Assembly (NCBI GenBank): GCA_963920765.1
Contig: OY987250.1
Span: 3,534,001 to 3,598,000, forward strand
Reading direction: 5' to 3'
From: Ulota crispa
Taxonomy: Eukaryota > Streptophyta > Bryopsida > Orthotrichales > Orthotrichaceae
DNA length: 64,000 bases
Shown here: piece after piece, positions 45,756 through 58,048 of the stretch
Layout of the letters: each line of letters opens with the position of its first letter
How positions within the stretch are numbered: position 1 is the first letter of the stretch
The notes under the pieces: model-generated
Database searches by the model: none
What the model saw: the letters and a program-made list of their open reading frames with translations, nothing else
What the model was told of the DNA's origin: nothing
Made by a program: the position numbers and the translations under genes

Positions 45756-47616
45756 GCGGACAGTGCCCTGCACAAAAAAAAAACTCCTGCTGTTGATATG
45801 GTTTGCTCCGACAAGTGCAAGAACCAAAATATCCCTTCTAATAATATCATGCATTGCATGGCATCTTGATCAACAGTTACAGGACTGGGAGTTTTTTTCA
45901 TTTTTCCAACGATTGACACTAAGCTTATGGAATTTAGATTGGAGGGATGAGGCTGTTTCCAACCTCTACAAAAGACATTTTATTTTGCTCATGTAAATAA
46001 TTGTTAAGTTGAGACAAAAAAACTCACGACCCATTTGTCTCTTCATGAAAATTTATGTGTATCATACGACAATTGCTGATTGCCATTTTCAGTGATGTGC
46101 AAACAATCTTGAATTCTTATACAGTCTCAATCAACCATGCTGAATTTTTCATTTCAAATCCCATAACTCCATGTATGAAGAATTTTCTCATTAATTGTTT
46201 TGCTTGTTTTGTGGGAAAAAGGATCAGAATTTAGGTGACAATGTTTCAAAATGGATGTCGTTATTTATGAGCGTAAAATGGTGAGATTGTGAAAGGTGAG
46301 TAAAGATTTTGTCAGCAAAATCCAATTTTGAGCTCAAAATCAACAAAATACTTTAAAAAAAGAAGTTTTTCAAAAAATAAAACTTAAAAATACATAATTA
46401 TAGGACCCTATGAACATAGTTATACATGAGAACTCCTCTAAATTGATATGGTTGGGACCCCAAGAACTACATTAGTTGAAGTAAGTTATTAGTTAATTTT
46501 GTGAAAGTGTAAATGAAGTGACCTTGAGATTAGTTCCGGGATAGCACCAAGAAGCATTACTACTATTGAATTAATTACTTTGGTTTATGACTAATGTATG
46601 GTTCGACATTGAGATTTGTGTTATATATTAGATTATAGAGGATATCAGTTTAGAGGATATTGGTTTAGAGGAGTTCTATTGTATGTGAAATTAAGTATCT
46701 TTGACAAAAATTTGAGGCTAATGGCTTGCAGATTCCTGCTCATGATATGATATTCCCCCATAAAATTTCCTCAATTAGCAATTATACTGCACCTAATCAT
46801 CATTGGGGCATGCAAAAGAGCCAATGATTTAATTGATACCCTAACTTAGGGCATCTCCTGCAACACGCTTTCCAAGCCCTTAAAAAATGAGGTTTCACAA
46901 GGAGAATGACGCGAACCTTCACGGCAAGGCTTGAAGTTCTCTTGCAGCCTTGAAACCTTCAAGACCTGCACCTGCAATACAACAAATCGCACGGGTACAC
47001 CTGGCTATGGAGTAGGGTCTTGCGTGAACAGTGCTTGGGAGGGATAGTAAAGGGGGTTTAGAGAAAACTTGAATTTAACGAGAACGAGGCTCAATCTAAA
47101 AGCCCCAGAAACCTGCCCAGGGATGCATTGAGTGCTGTTGGGTACTTGAAACGTGAAAACCATTACGGTTAGGGAGCGTGGGACTATTTTGACATGCTGC
47201 AGGAGATGCTCGTACCTTTTGAAATATCAGTATGAAAGGGTCCTGACCGGTACCTCAAGGAAGGAATATGCCTTTGGAATCGAGTGTGGGCATGGCAGGC
47301 CAGTCTCAATCGAACGGCGCTGGAACTCAGTAACGTACCGGGCCAGCCGCGACAAGTTGAAGCCGTGACGGAAAGGGACCCTCTATTGGCCCCTCAACAC
47401 CCCCATCCATCCAAAATTCAATGGGCTTTGTCTCTCTCAATTCTGGCTTTCAAATTATTAGTTCTTTTAATATATTTTGTTTTAAGGAGGAGGTTTCATT
47501 GCCTACCAGAACAAAATGTTTGAACCGTACACTCACAAAAAAAATGTCACATGACATCTGAAAATAATATTAGAGCATGATTTTTGCATGTTTTCGTAGG
47601 GGAAAAATGTGACCAC
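45756..47616. other. Intergenic DNA with a GC-richer island
   Basis: Mostly AT-rich. Positions 46860-47420 are GC-richer and have open frames on the plus strand, but I recognise no protein and see no splice framework. It may be a decayed gene or old repeat. Confidence 0.35.
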
Positions 47617-48258
47617 TTAACCCCTCAATGCCCGTGGGTAATTTGGAGTATCTCAGAATTTTCTAAATGTCGGCATTTTGATCAATCATATCAATTGTCT
47701 TTGAAGCATAACTGTACAAATTCAAGGTAGACATGTTATAAATCATATAGAAAAGAAATCACAACAACATTACTTATGGATTGAAAGATTATAATGTTTG
47801 ATCATGAGGGTGTTAAAACTATGAAAGTGATTTGAAGTCTTTCAATCCTTTTTTTGCATCTCAAACCTCAAATTGAGAGTACCAAAAAAATGTGAGTATG
47901 TAAAGTATAACATGCATAACCCAATCAATTAACGGCTTCTCAAAATCTATTCTATATAATTTTTAAATTAAATTTTTTATGTGATTTTTTCTCCAAGCTC
48001 TAGTGTACTTCAAGCTCATTTTCAAGAGCCTTCAACACTAGAAAGTGAAGATTTGCAATGGACACCCTTGCACAAAATCTTGAATAGACAAATCATGTTA
48101 ATTCATTTCCAAAATCAAACTCTTGATGTTGAAACAAGACTTCAATAAGAATTTTAAAATATTAATAACCACTTACAAAAATCTTGAAAAAAATCCTTGA
48201 CATCTCTGAATAAAATTCAAATGGGCGCAATTTGAGCCCCTTGGGCATTGAGGGTTAA
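47617..48258. mobile_element. TTAACCCCTCAA-type element, copy 2
   Basis: It begins TTAACCCCTCAATGCCCGTG and ends TTGGGCATTGAGGGTTAA. The interior (TGATCATGAGGGTGTTAAAA, CACTAGAAAGTGAAGATTTG) is shared with 57110-57757 in the same orientation and with 28827-30579 and 49139-49655 in reverse. No coding capacity. Confidence 0.85.
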
Positions 48259-49138
48259 TGGCCATCCATCTTGTATTGTGGCCAAATCACTATTATGTTC
48301 AAAACAATCATTGAAAAGGGTTTCATACGCTTTGAAAGTGTATTGAAAGTGTTGTGAAAGAGTTAATTCCATTAGTAAAGCCTCAAAGGAGAGACCATTG
48401 AAATTTTAGAAAATTAGGTTAGATTAAAAATATGGTCATTTTAGAGATAAATTCTATACTTCTGTTAGATCTACCATAGCATTGAAAACATGTCTCTTGC
48501 TTCATCATATGTAGAGTAGGGGGATGAATAATTCCTCTATTTTAGTATACAGTAGAAAAATTGATTAAAAAACATAAGATCCCTTTGTGAGTGCTTAGTA
48601 GGATGATTTGATCATTATGGTTTGACCAATTTGAATGAAGGATTTTGTAATTTTTGTTTTACTTCTAAATCTAATTGAGGGAAATGTGTTTGGTAATAAT
48701 TGGACAAGGGGATAGGAATGTGCTAGAGTAGTGAACACGCATAGGATTCTGAAATTCAAAAAACATTGTGTTAAACTATAATTTGGGTTGTTGTCTATTT
48801 GAATTTGGGTCTTCTTTACTATATTTTGAATTCATACTTGTTTTCTTGCACTTTGAATGCTTTCAAGTTTCACTGTCTTCCATAAGTTCATTGTGTAAAC
48901 ATGAAATTCTTAATCATGAGGCTCATGTGTCCCTCTTCTCATACTTTGTGTACATGGATGCAAGAGGGGTTTGTTCAACATGCTCTAAACCATGTTTGGC
49001 ATGTTTTCACAAGTTTTCATGGCTCTTAAAGACTTGGAACATTCTCTTCAAGGGCTTGCATTGCAAACATGTGCTTGAACTTCATATTACACTAAGGGTT
49101 TTTTCAAACCAAATTTCCAATGGTTGTTTTTGAAAAAT
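48259..49138. other. Intergenic DNA; weak open frame
   Basis: AT-rich. A 121-codon plus-strand frame at 48768-49133 has no recognisable domain and is probably chance. No repeat boundary seen. Confidence 0.35.
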
Positions 49139-49655
49139 AATAACCTCTAAGTGCCCAAGGCACCCAATTTGGGTGTTTACAAAACTTTGAGGATGGGTGT
49201 CCACTGTTATCTTGAGTTTTCTAGTGTTGGAAGATCTTGAAAATGAGCCTCAAGTACACTAGAGCTTGAAAAAAATCCGCATTAGAAATCCATTTAAAAA
49301 AACACAAGAGTAGATTTTGAAAGCTGTAAATTGACTAAAATTAAACATGTAATGACCTTAAACCTCATATTTTTTTGGTGACCAACTTTTTAGATTTGAC
49401 ATGTGAAATGAGGATTAGAAAACTTCAAGTCACTTTTGCAGTTTTAACACCCTCATGTTCAAATGTTATAATCTTTCAAACTATAAGTGATAATGTTGTG
49501 TTTTCTTTTTCCATGTAATTTCTAACATGTCAATTTTAAAATTGTGCAATTATAGTTTAAAAATACTTGATGAAATTTATGAAAAGGTTGGTTGAGTGTT
49601 CACTTTCATGAACATGCTACGAAGTTCAAAAAGGCCTTGGGCATTTAGGGGTTAA
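49139..49655. mobile_element. TTAACCCCTCAA-type element, copy 3
   Basis: It begins ATAACCTCTAAGTGCCCAAG and ends CCTTGGGCATTTAGGGGTTAA. The inner sequence GAGCCTCAAGTACACTAGAG at 49240-49259 is the unoccupied version of the site split by E3/E4 at 29078-30177. A run of about 20 A bases lies downstream at 49937. Confidence 0.8.
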
Positions 49656-50093
49656 TCTCAATGGTGGATTGGGAGGTTGTATCTTTATTGACAAACACCA
49701 AGAAAAATTAAAAGAAAAAAAAAATCACCAATAGCTATCAAAAACTACAACGTTTATCAGATACAAAAGTGCATTTGTTTAGTACCTTATTGCTTTGTGT
49801 ATATTCCAATGAGGAATCATGCCTTTTTTGATTGCCCTTGAGAGAAGTCAATGAAAAATGGCATGCCCAAATTGCCTCTAGTTCAAAGAATACACATAAG
49901 ACACTCATAATTTTTGAACCAAAAATCCAACTTCAAAAAAAAAAAAAAAAAAAAAAAATCCACAAAGAGCTCTAGCAAAACTCTATTTCAAAAAAACTTC
50001 AAGGTAATCCCAATAGAACAAGGTTGCCCAAAATTCATTTTGCCTCCCATAAAGACAATGGGCCTTTAGGGGCTAAAGTACAATTCCCATTAT

Positions 50094-50810
50094 TTAACCT
50101 CTAAAGGACCATTGTCCCTTCAAGGGACAGGCTGGACTTTGGGCATGTACCTATGGCTAAACTACTTTGTGTGATTTTTTGAAACTTTTATTGAAGGTGG
50201 GGAATTCACAGATCTATGTGGGCATCTAATTTTTTCTTCATTCTAACATTTGGTGAAGAAATTATGCATGAATTTGTGAAAATTTGGAGAGGACTGCCCA
50301 TTTGGGCAGTTCAAAAACTTTTTTAAAAATTACATTTAAAAAGATAAAAACTTGAAATTGATTCTTTAGATTTTTTATGTGTGAGAAGCTTTGAATCATT
50401 CAATTTCAATCAATGAGATGAAAGTTATGATGAGTTTTTCTTTGTAGGCAATTATGTATTCTCTACTCTAAAATAAATTTTGAGTTCATTATTTTACTCA
50501 ATTTTCAACATTTTGGAAAAGAAATCAAACCAAAGGAAATAGATTGTTTATCGCAATATTATGACCGTTGGAATTTACATTTTTCATTCCAATAATTAAA
50601 TTTTTAACAATTTTGTGTTTTGACTCGTTCTCTACTTCTTTTTACTTACTATTTTTTCTCATGTATTGTATAGTTCCAATTGATTTGAAAATTCTCTCAC
50701 ACACACCTAACTTGATCTCCTACATGGTAAAAATAAAGAACAATTTTAAGTAGAGCAATTTTTTTGTTGTAAGAGTGGTCAAAGGCTTCTGAAATTTTTG
50801 GGCAATATGG

Positions 50811-50847
<37 letters not shown>

Positions 50848-51056
50848 TATATATTTCACTTTAGATGTAAATATCTCACTCCTCTCCATCTGGAATGAGC
50901 TGATTTTTCTCTCACAAGTATTTCTTCTAGTTTAGGGCAAGATCCTACGGTTGGATTTCCCAAAATCAATACATAAAATCCCTTTTTACTAAACCTCCTA
51001 GAAGTGGCAGTTTTTAGTGATTTTCACATAAAAAAAGGTTTGATCCTTTAGGGATT
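50094..51056 (-). mobile_element. TAACCCCTAAAGGACCAA-type element, copy 2
   Basis: It begins TTAACCTCTAAAGGACCATT and ends TTGATCCTTTAGGGATTAA. It is the reverse complement of 43498-44454 along most of its length. A (TA)n run near 50812-50852 lies inside. No transposase frame. Confidence 0.8.
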
Positions 51057-51667
51057 AAAGTCCCGATTGTACAAGCCTCATTGCCATGTTGCAACTTTGA
51101 GTTTTAAAAGTGCAAATCATGCTTTGAAATTCCATGCAATTTCTCAATTTAGTCAAACTTTTTGGGTGCTATATGTGTTGGATTCTTGTGAAATTTCAAA
51201 GAAACATCTGTTTCATTACTATTTTCACGCTAAGAAAACGTTACTACAATCCTAGTTGTGGTTCAAAAGTCATGCCTCAAAATGTTCATCAATGTCCTTT
51301 AGTTTAAACTAGGACAATTTGCAACCATAATAAACATGTCCAAATTGTTTAAAGATATTTACACATATATTTACGGATTCTTTCAACACATTTATGTAAC
51401 GTAATTTCAAGAGTTACAAGACACTCAAAACACATGGATTGAACTCGCAAGCTTTGGAAATGTGTTTTTTGCGTTTGAGCAATGTTCAAAGAACTAAAAA
51501 TACACTTTTAGAGTTTATTTATTTATTTTTACCTTCTTGATTTACAGAAAGGAAAGAGAAAGCTATGTCCTCACCATTTGATCGTCTCAAGAAAGGACCC
51601 TTTCAACAAACAACTGTATACAACACAAAGAAATTCGTTGCCGCTCGTTCTACAAACAAAGCATCCT
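51057..51667. other. 3' flank of the FKBP gene
   Basis: The proximal part presumably holds the FKBP 3' untranslated region (minus strand). No other feature seen. Confidence 0.4.
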
Positions 51668-54579
51668 CTACTTAATCTTGAGAAGTTGTACCTCAAACAC
51701 AAGAGGCTCTTTGGCGTGAGCCATGAGGGCCCTTCGAGGTCCAAACTGCAAAACACAAACAATGGTCAGAAAACCACTTCTGCGATAAAAGCAAAGATAC
51801 AAATTGAAACAAGACATGTACACGTCATCTCTCAAGAGTTTTTATTAATAATGAGGCTAATCTACCTCAAGGGGCAGAGGCTCAAGAGATGTATCAGTGT
51901 ACCCCACCTCCGGTGGAATTAACGCCCTTCTCTTCCCTGCAGGTCTAGGTATTAGAAATTCCAAAACACCAGCATATGTAAGGTAGAGGATGCAAAAGAC
52001 CGAATTCCGTCTCCTATAGAGACTCCGGTCACCAACAACAACTCATCTAATCATAGTTGGCATGTTTGGTCAGGAGTCTTTGACATTTTTAGTATGTCTA
52101 CCGACTGGGAAGTTAAGAAATACAAACACAAAGAAACTCTACCTCCAGGTCTCATTCCAGCAAGAACCTCCTCCAAGCCTGGAATCATCTGCAGTTCCAT
52201 AAGGGCTCTCAGTTAACAAGGCACATATTGCTTGAGAGAGAAAAAAGAAAAAAATTCAGGATGCTTCTAAAGTGGACGTCGCTGTACCTTTCCTGTGCCA
52301 AGGGGGAGCACGGCAGGCCGGCTCTGGTCATTGAACTGATCCACTGTGCTGCATCGCTTCCCACAACGAAAATCAAAGGTAATAACATACAGAACAAAAG
52401 AATCAACTAAGCAGACAGACCAAAAAAATAGTGGAGCTAGAGTAACACTTAAAGTGGGCCAAAAAGGGTGTCGTAGCCTTGCATCGGTTAAAAAAGAAGA
52501 AGCAAGCACAAAACAAAACAAAGAAGAAAATTTTGAACTTCTAGGTGGTTTGACCACCATTCTTCACTTGCAAACCAGGACGAGAAAATTAGGGTTACAG
52601 ACACCGTGAGTTTAAGAATGGTTTTGATGCTAACAAATATTGCACCTGTACACGAAATAACCATTGGACCGTCGGCATACAAAGTCGAATTCCAAGGTAT
52701 CACCAGTCTTGGCCTCAGGACCAGATCCATCCACCACCTCTGAGAAAAACCAGATCTCCCGAATTCAGCTCTTTACTGCATCCATCGGAGGAGAATGAGG
52801 GAAGACAGGACATAACCCTGTCCCATGATCCATCCCAAGAATTACAACACCACTCAGAGCACTACCAATTATGCTCTATAAATTGAGGTACCGTCCACTT
52901 CCTACAACAAGAGAAGCTGGCGTTTTGTAAAGTAAGAACTAAATTTTTCTTAATCTTGTCATAGTCCTTAAGAATGGATGAATTTCTTGAGATTTTCTAC
53001 CTTTTACTACCATGTTTACGTATCGTACTGTACACTGCTATTCGACAACAAATAATTCCAAATCAGTAAAAATTAAAAATCGTAATTTTCAACTGAATTG
53101 TGACAAATCTCTTGAATATCAAATCGTGCACCTCCTTGTTCAAGGACTCATTCATTTCCACTACACCACTCACCTCTGCATTGTAATTAACCATGTTGAT
53201 TTTGAACATAAGCAAAGGTGACAGAATTACACGTGATCCAAAAAGAACACGACGAAATCCAAGTTACAAAAAAAAACAAGTTCATCAATCAGTCCATTGA
53301 TAACAAACGGGGCGGGTTATTAAGAATAAAGTCAGGTTAACTGCGCAAAAGCTAGAGATCGAAAACAAACCTTGAATTTTGACTCCAGAGGCTGTTTTCC
53401 GGAATCTGCAACCACCCGTAATGGTTCAATTAAAAAGTGAGCAAAATGATCAAAAACACACTACAAATCCTAAACCCTAAACATCACAACGTGATCAATA
53501 CAGTTTATGCTAAGAATGATGACATCGAAGGTATAAAGAGCAAAAGTGAGGTTACCTTGGAAGATCAGGTTCCACCATCATGGGCATCATAGGTTTTGCA
53601 ACAGCAGACGACGACGTTGCAGCAGCAACAAGAAGCGTACTCATGAAAGACACAACGCTACGTCTCAGAACTGGCTTCAATCCCTGAACAGCATCTGATT
53701 TGGGAGCCACGCTGCAAGTGCATCTGAATGGCACAAGCCGTGACGGAGTTGAACTCTGCAAATCCCATTTCCTGCTAAAGAGACAACACTCGTTATTCCC
53801 TTCCACACCAAGGTATCAAAGAGCTACTTCGACGAATCACACTATGAAAATATAACCCAAATAAGGTCAAATTTTATATCACCGGGATAAGTAAAAGAAC
53901 ATTGCGCATTCTTATTGAAAAATTAAAATAAACAATAAAAAGCTCCCTTATTATGACCTACTCAAAAATACTAACAACATACGAGGTCCAGTCTGAATGC
54001 CTTGGTTCTATAAGTGTTTGTAAAAGTTAAATACACGGGCATTAAATCCAGAAACCTCGTCTTTAAAGGACATACCAAATTTCGTAGCACATTGCCAACT
54101 AAGAGTATGATGTACATACAGACATGTAAAATCAAACAAGAAAACATTACTTACGCATTTCTATAAAGACAATAATCTGCATCCTCCACAGAAAACAGAA
54201 TTGCGAGGATTGAACGTCTTGGTTCTTTAGGTGTTTGTAGGAGTTAAATACACCCGCATAAAATTCAGCAACCTCGAAGGCTCTCCTCTTTAAAGGACAT
54301 ACCGTATTTCGTAGCACATTACTAACTAAGAGTATGAAGTACATACAGACATGTAAAATTAAACAGGAAAACGTTACTTACGCATTTCTATGAAGACAAC
54401 AATCTGTATGCTCCACAGAAAACAGAATTAAGAGTAATGCGCTGCTCATCTACATTTAAAATATGGTCTGTCGAGAGAACTTGCCTTGGAGAGAGTGTCC
54501 AGAAGAAGTACCTTGGATAGCGGGTGGCGAGGTCGTTGCGTGCACCGAGGACAGAATACATTGATGTTTGTAGCTCCAT
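51668..54579 (-). CDS. FKBP16-1-like thylakoid lumen immunophilin, 222 aa, eight exons
   Basis: Exons are 54579-54512, 53771-53556, 53405-53371, 52739-52646, 52348-52288, 52188-52143, 51936-51866 and 51745-51668. All are GT-AG and in phase. The C-terminal half is an FKBP-type peptidyl-prolyl isomerase fold of the chloroplast FKBP16 group: FRKTASGVKIQEVV, GDTLEFDFVCRRSNGYFVYS, GLEEVLAGMRPGGKRRALIP and the ending FGPRRALMAHAKEPLVFEVQ. The VCRR.NGYFV.STVDQF pattern best fits FKBP16-1. Members fold or regulate photosynthetic membrane proteins. The N-terminus has a transit-like region, then Arg-Arg at 59-60, a hydrophobic stretch and Ala-Val-Ala at 79-81. That arrangement fits a twin-arginine lumen signal. 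Exon 1 is inferred: it is the first upstream ATG exon that joins in frame (AG|G) and upstream reading is closed by a stop. Intron 1 holds a tandem duplication. Confidence 0.92.
53985..54433 (-). repeat. Tandem duplication in FKBP intron 1
   Basis: Two units of about 225 bp (about 53985-54208 and 54209-54433) share CTTGGTTCT, TTTAAAGGACATACC, TTCGTAGCACATT, ACATACAGACATGTAAAAT and ACTTACGCATTTCTAT. On the gene strand each unit keeps an AG acceptor, 22 bases and a GTAAGT donor (54176-54155 and 54403-54382). Inclusion of either would place TAG in frame six codons after the junction begins. Confidence 0.85.
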
Positions 54580-56207
54580 AATTGTTCGCCTCTCTTCCTG
54601 CTTTGCAATCCGGCCAACAAAGAGTTGCAAAGGGAGGCGAAGTCGACCGAGATTTTCAGAACTGTCGATTCGAGGCGGGCTTTGAAACGAAGACGACGAT
54701 GTGCGTTATCCAGAAAGCTGAGTGGAAAGGAGACGATGGAAAAGTACATCCGCATCTCGTTCGACATACTTTTCATCCATGTCGCTTACTTTTGGTGCCG
54801 TGTTCTACTTTACCTCTTTAATGTCGCAGCTTACGTAAGCGACCGAATTGCACGTGCTATTATGGAGGAACGTGAAGTTAAAGTATCATATGTGAAAGCG
54901 ATTTTGATCTCTAAGCACCAAAAAGTGACACTAGCCACTTAGTGATATCTATAAATAAATTTAAAGCTAAGCACTTCTGCACCCAAACAAGACACGTATA
55001 CATCTAAACCAAATATTCAAACTAACATAAGAGAACAAAAATTGTGTAAGTAGCAATTTATGAATGTATGTGACATGGTCTTTTTGTTGTTGTTTTTTAG
55101 GGTTCTAGTCACTAGTGTCCACAATAGGTCAATCTAGGGAGTCACCTGCAATAATTTGTAATTTATTCATACAATCTCATAAAATTTCAAAAACAAATTT
55201 GCTTGCATGTACCCATTTCCTAACAAGCCCATGTCATTACATTCTCAAAAGAACCTCCAAAATACCACATATGAAGTAAGTGTTACTTTTGGGTGCTTCT
55301 ACCTTAACCCTTTAATGACTGTGGTCGATTCTGGGGTGGACAATCCTTTGTATGGCCATTTGAGGGAAATTTTAAAACTATTGAATACAGATGTCTACCG
55401 CAGATCTGACCGTACAAATGAAAGTCTCTTGCAAGGTTTAGTGTTACGCATCATGAATTATGCTCACTTTTTACTTGTTATGGCCATCTATTTGCATCAT
55501 TGGTGTATTTTCAACCAATACTCTTTTAGTTTTTTCAACCCTTTGGCCACATGCCACCTTAGATGGGCCTCGTTTTTATCCTAAACTCTTCACTTCTCAA
55601 CTCCCTAAACACATCCCTTTGGCTAATCACCAGATTCATTGCCATTCTCTTCCTACACAAGAAAAAGGGACCGGATTGACCACAAAGTGGTCGACCGGTT
55701 GTTAGAGGGTAAGAGCATCTCCGCCGGTTGGCTCTGGCTTGTCATTTACCATGGCCTTAGGATTGTTTTTGATTTTAGAGTGTCTAGCGTTGACATAGTG
55801 ATAACAAATTTTTGCCCAACCGCGTCAAAGAAGGCTTCAGGCACTCTCAGTTGCCGTGGTAGTTTTCATTTGTAGCGTGCTTGAATTGTGGCTCTGGCAC
55901 TTTTATATATTGCTTTGATGGTTGGTGAGGCCCCAATTTATTTGCCATCAGTTCTCTAAAGTCTAAACTACTAACTTGCCCATGCTATTGTGGCAAAAAT
56001 GCATAGAGCATCCCATGCTGCAATGGCAAAGATGCCTAGAGCATCCATAAATTGCAGCTACTTTTAGCTTAGCTTTTAATTCCTTGTAACGTGTTTTCTT
56101 AAACTCAATCTGGTGGAAACAAGAATTATATAATGAGCTGATTCTCCATGAAGGGTCCAAACTGAGCCATATGGCTTGTCATTCCACCGGCCACCTAGTG
56201 GAGATGC
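54580..56207. other. FKBP upstream region and intergenic DNA
   Basis: The first few hundred bases are GC-richer and probably carry the FKBP promoter (minus strand). Beyond about 55000 I see AT-rich sequence and a fragment starting TTAACCCTTTAATGAC at 55303 that resembles element termini found elsewhere. No gene supported. Confidence 0.4.
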
Positions 56208-57109
56208 TCTTAACCCTTTAAGGACCACGCGACCATATTTTGGTCGCTAGGAGTGGTTTTTGGCCTGTAGGTTGAAATTGCTCAATAATTTAAAATTTGG
56301 TCTTGAAGTATGCATGTGATCACAAGAATTTTGCATCCATCTAAAAAAATAACAATGCAATTGGGTATGTGAGTTGATAAATAATGGTGTTTATACGGCA
56401 TGGCTTCAAAATACGTATCTAGTTTTTGTCAAAGATGGATCAAAGCAACAACACAATACATCGAGTATGCAAGAAGAATGTCAAATTTCAATTGCACAAT
56501 TCTAAAAAATTTCTAATTGCTTAAGAAATACGCTTGTATTGTTTTCATATATGGTAGAGGTATAATTGTAATATTTGAGGATCTACTGAAATGCTGTTGT
56601 CATTTTGGCTTTAAAATTTGTCGTCTTACATTTTAGGCCAATTCTTGATTGTTTTCACCAATTGGATTTTCCAAAATAATTATCAAATTTCTTGTAGAAC
56701 AGTTTTAGGGTAGCAAAAAAAGTGGGTTTTTTTATCCTTTTTGTCCACTTAGCTACACCTTGTGATTGCTATTTTTGTCTATTTTGTGTGAAACTAGTCT
56801 TGTTGGAAAGGTGGGAGACCCTGCTTTCTAGAAATGTAAGGCTCTTCTCAATCAAAGCTTGCATGAACGGTTAACATTCAAAACTAAACAAGAACGAAAC
56901 ACAAGAGATTTTTTGCATACAGCTCACTCAATCATTATAATATTTCACCTACAACAGTAGATCTAGCTGAAATTTTGGTGATTTATAGTAAGCAAGGTGT
57001 ACTTCCCATTTGTACAGTTGGATTATTGAAAATGGGTCCATATTTGAGTCAATTCCAAATCTAAGCTTACCCCTGTTTTCAGTGGATTTTGTGAAAATGG
57101 GTGTGGTCG
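56208..57109. mobile_element. Probable diverged TTAACCCTTTAAGGACC element
   Basis: The left end TTAACCCTTTAAGGACCACG and the inner GGTAGCAAAAAAAGTGGG resemble the 43498 and 50094 elements. A hairpin CGACCATATTTTGGTCG lies at the left end. The right end is unclear and may coincide with the TTAA at 57110, where the next element starts. Confidence 0.45.
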
Positions 57110-57757
57110 TTAACCCCTCAAGGCCCATGCACTTTCCCAAATATCTTAGAATTTGTTCTTGGATGAACAAAATGTCAGCATTTTGATAAGTTGCATCAAT
57201 TTTTCTAACTGTAACTGTACAAATTCAAACTAGTTATGTTAAAGATCACATAGGAAAAGAAAATACAATAATATCACTTACGGATTGAAAGATTATAACA
57301 TTTGATCAAGAGGGTGTTAAAACTATGAAAGTGATTTGAAGTCTTTCAATCCTCTTTTCACATCTCAAATTTAAAATTGAGGATACCAAAAAAAAGTGAG
57401 TATGTAAAGTACATGTGTAACCCTAACCAAAATACGGCTCCTTAAAATCTATTTTACAATTTTTTAAATTAAATTTCTAATGTGATTGTTTCTCCAAGTT
57501 CTAGTATACTTTAGGCTCATTTCCAAGAGCTCTTAACACTAGAAAGTGAAGATTTGCAATGGACACCCTTGCACAAAATCTTAGATAAAAAATCATAATT
57601 AATCATTTTCAAAATCAAACTTTTGATACTGAAACAAAACTTCAACAAGAACATTAACAAGTAATAGTCACTGTAATTAATCATGAAGAGAATTTAGGCA
57701 TCCTAATTTACAAACAAGGAGGGACAGTTTTGGTCCCGTTGGGCCTTGAGGGGTTAA
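57110..57757. mobile_element. TTAACCCCTCAA-type element, copy 4
   Basis: It begins TTAACCCCTCAAGGCCCATG and ends TGGGCCTTGAGGGGTTAA, a well-preserved inverted pair. The body matches 47617-48258 in the same orientation. It lies about 290 bp upstream of the SF3B5 start codon. Confidence 0.88.
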
Positions 57758-57879
57758 AGGGTTAACGTCAACCCCTTCGCCTTTGAAAGGATAGAGGGGG
57801 TGATATTACAGAAGATGACATTAAAGAGGAATCCAACCTTTCATCCACTACGTCAGCATCTCATCCAAGAGCTCCTCAG

Positions 57880-58048
57880 GCCAGCACAGATCCCCGTGAC
57901 GATATTAGGGTTAAACGACTTGCCTTCGTCTCACCCTTCACGATCGGGGGTTTGTTGTTGTTTGTGAGAGAGCTCTCTCTCTCTTCTTCAAACTCCTCCA
58001 CATAATCAGCAGTATAGCCTTTGGCTGCGACTTCATCATTTACCAACC
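57880..58048 (+). promoter_or_regulatory. Probable SF3B5 leader and promoter-proximal region
   Basis: A GC- and CT-rich stretch (GAGAGAGCTCTCTCTCTCTTC near 57964-57984) lies between the transposon-like element ending at 57757 and the SF3B5 start codon. This fits a short plant promoter plus leader. An open frame on the opposite strand here (58211-57876) has no family resemblance and is ignored. Confidence 0.4.

Noticed and set aside
49937-49958. Poly(A) run as the tail of a retroposed gene
   Set aside because: No gene-like sequence precedes it on either strand and no target duplication is apparent.
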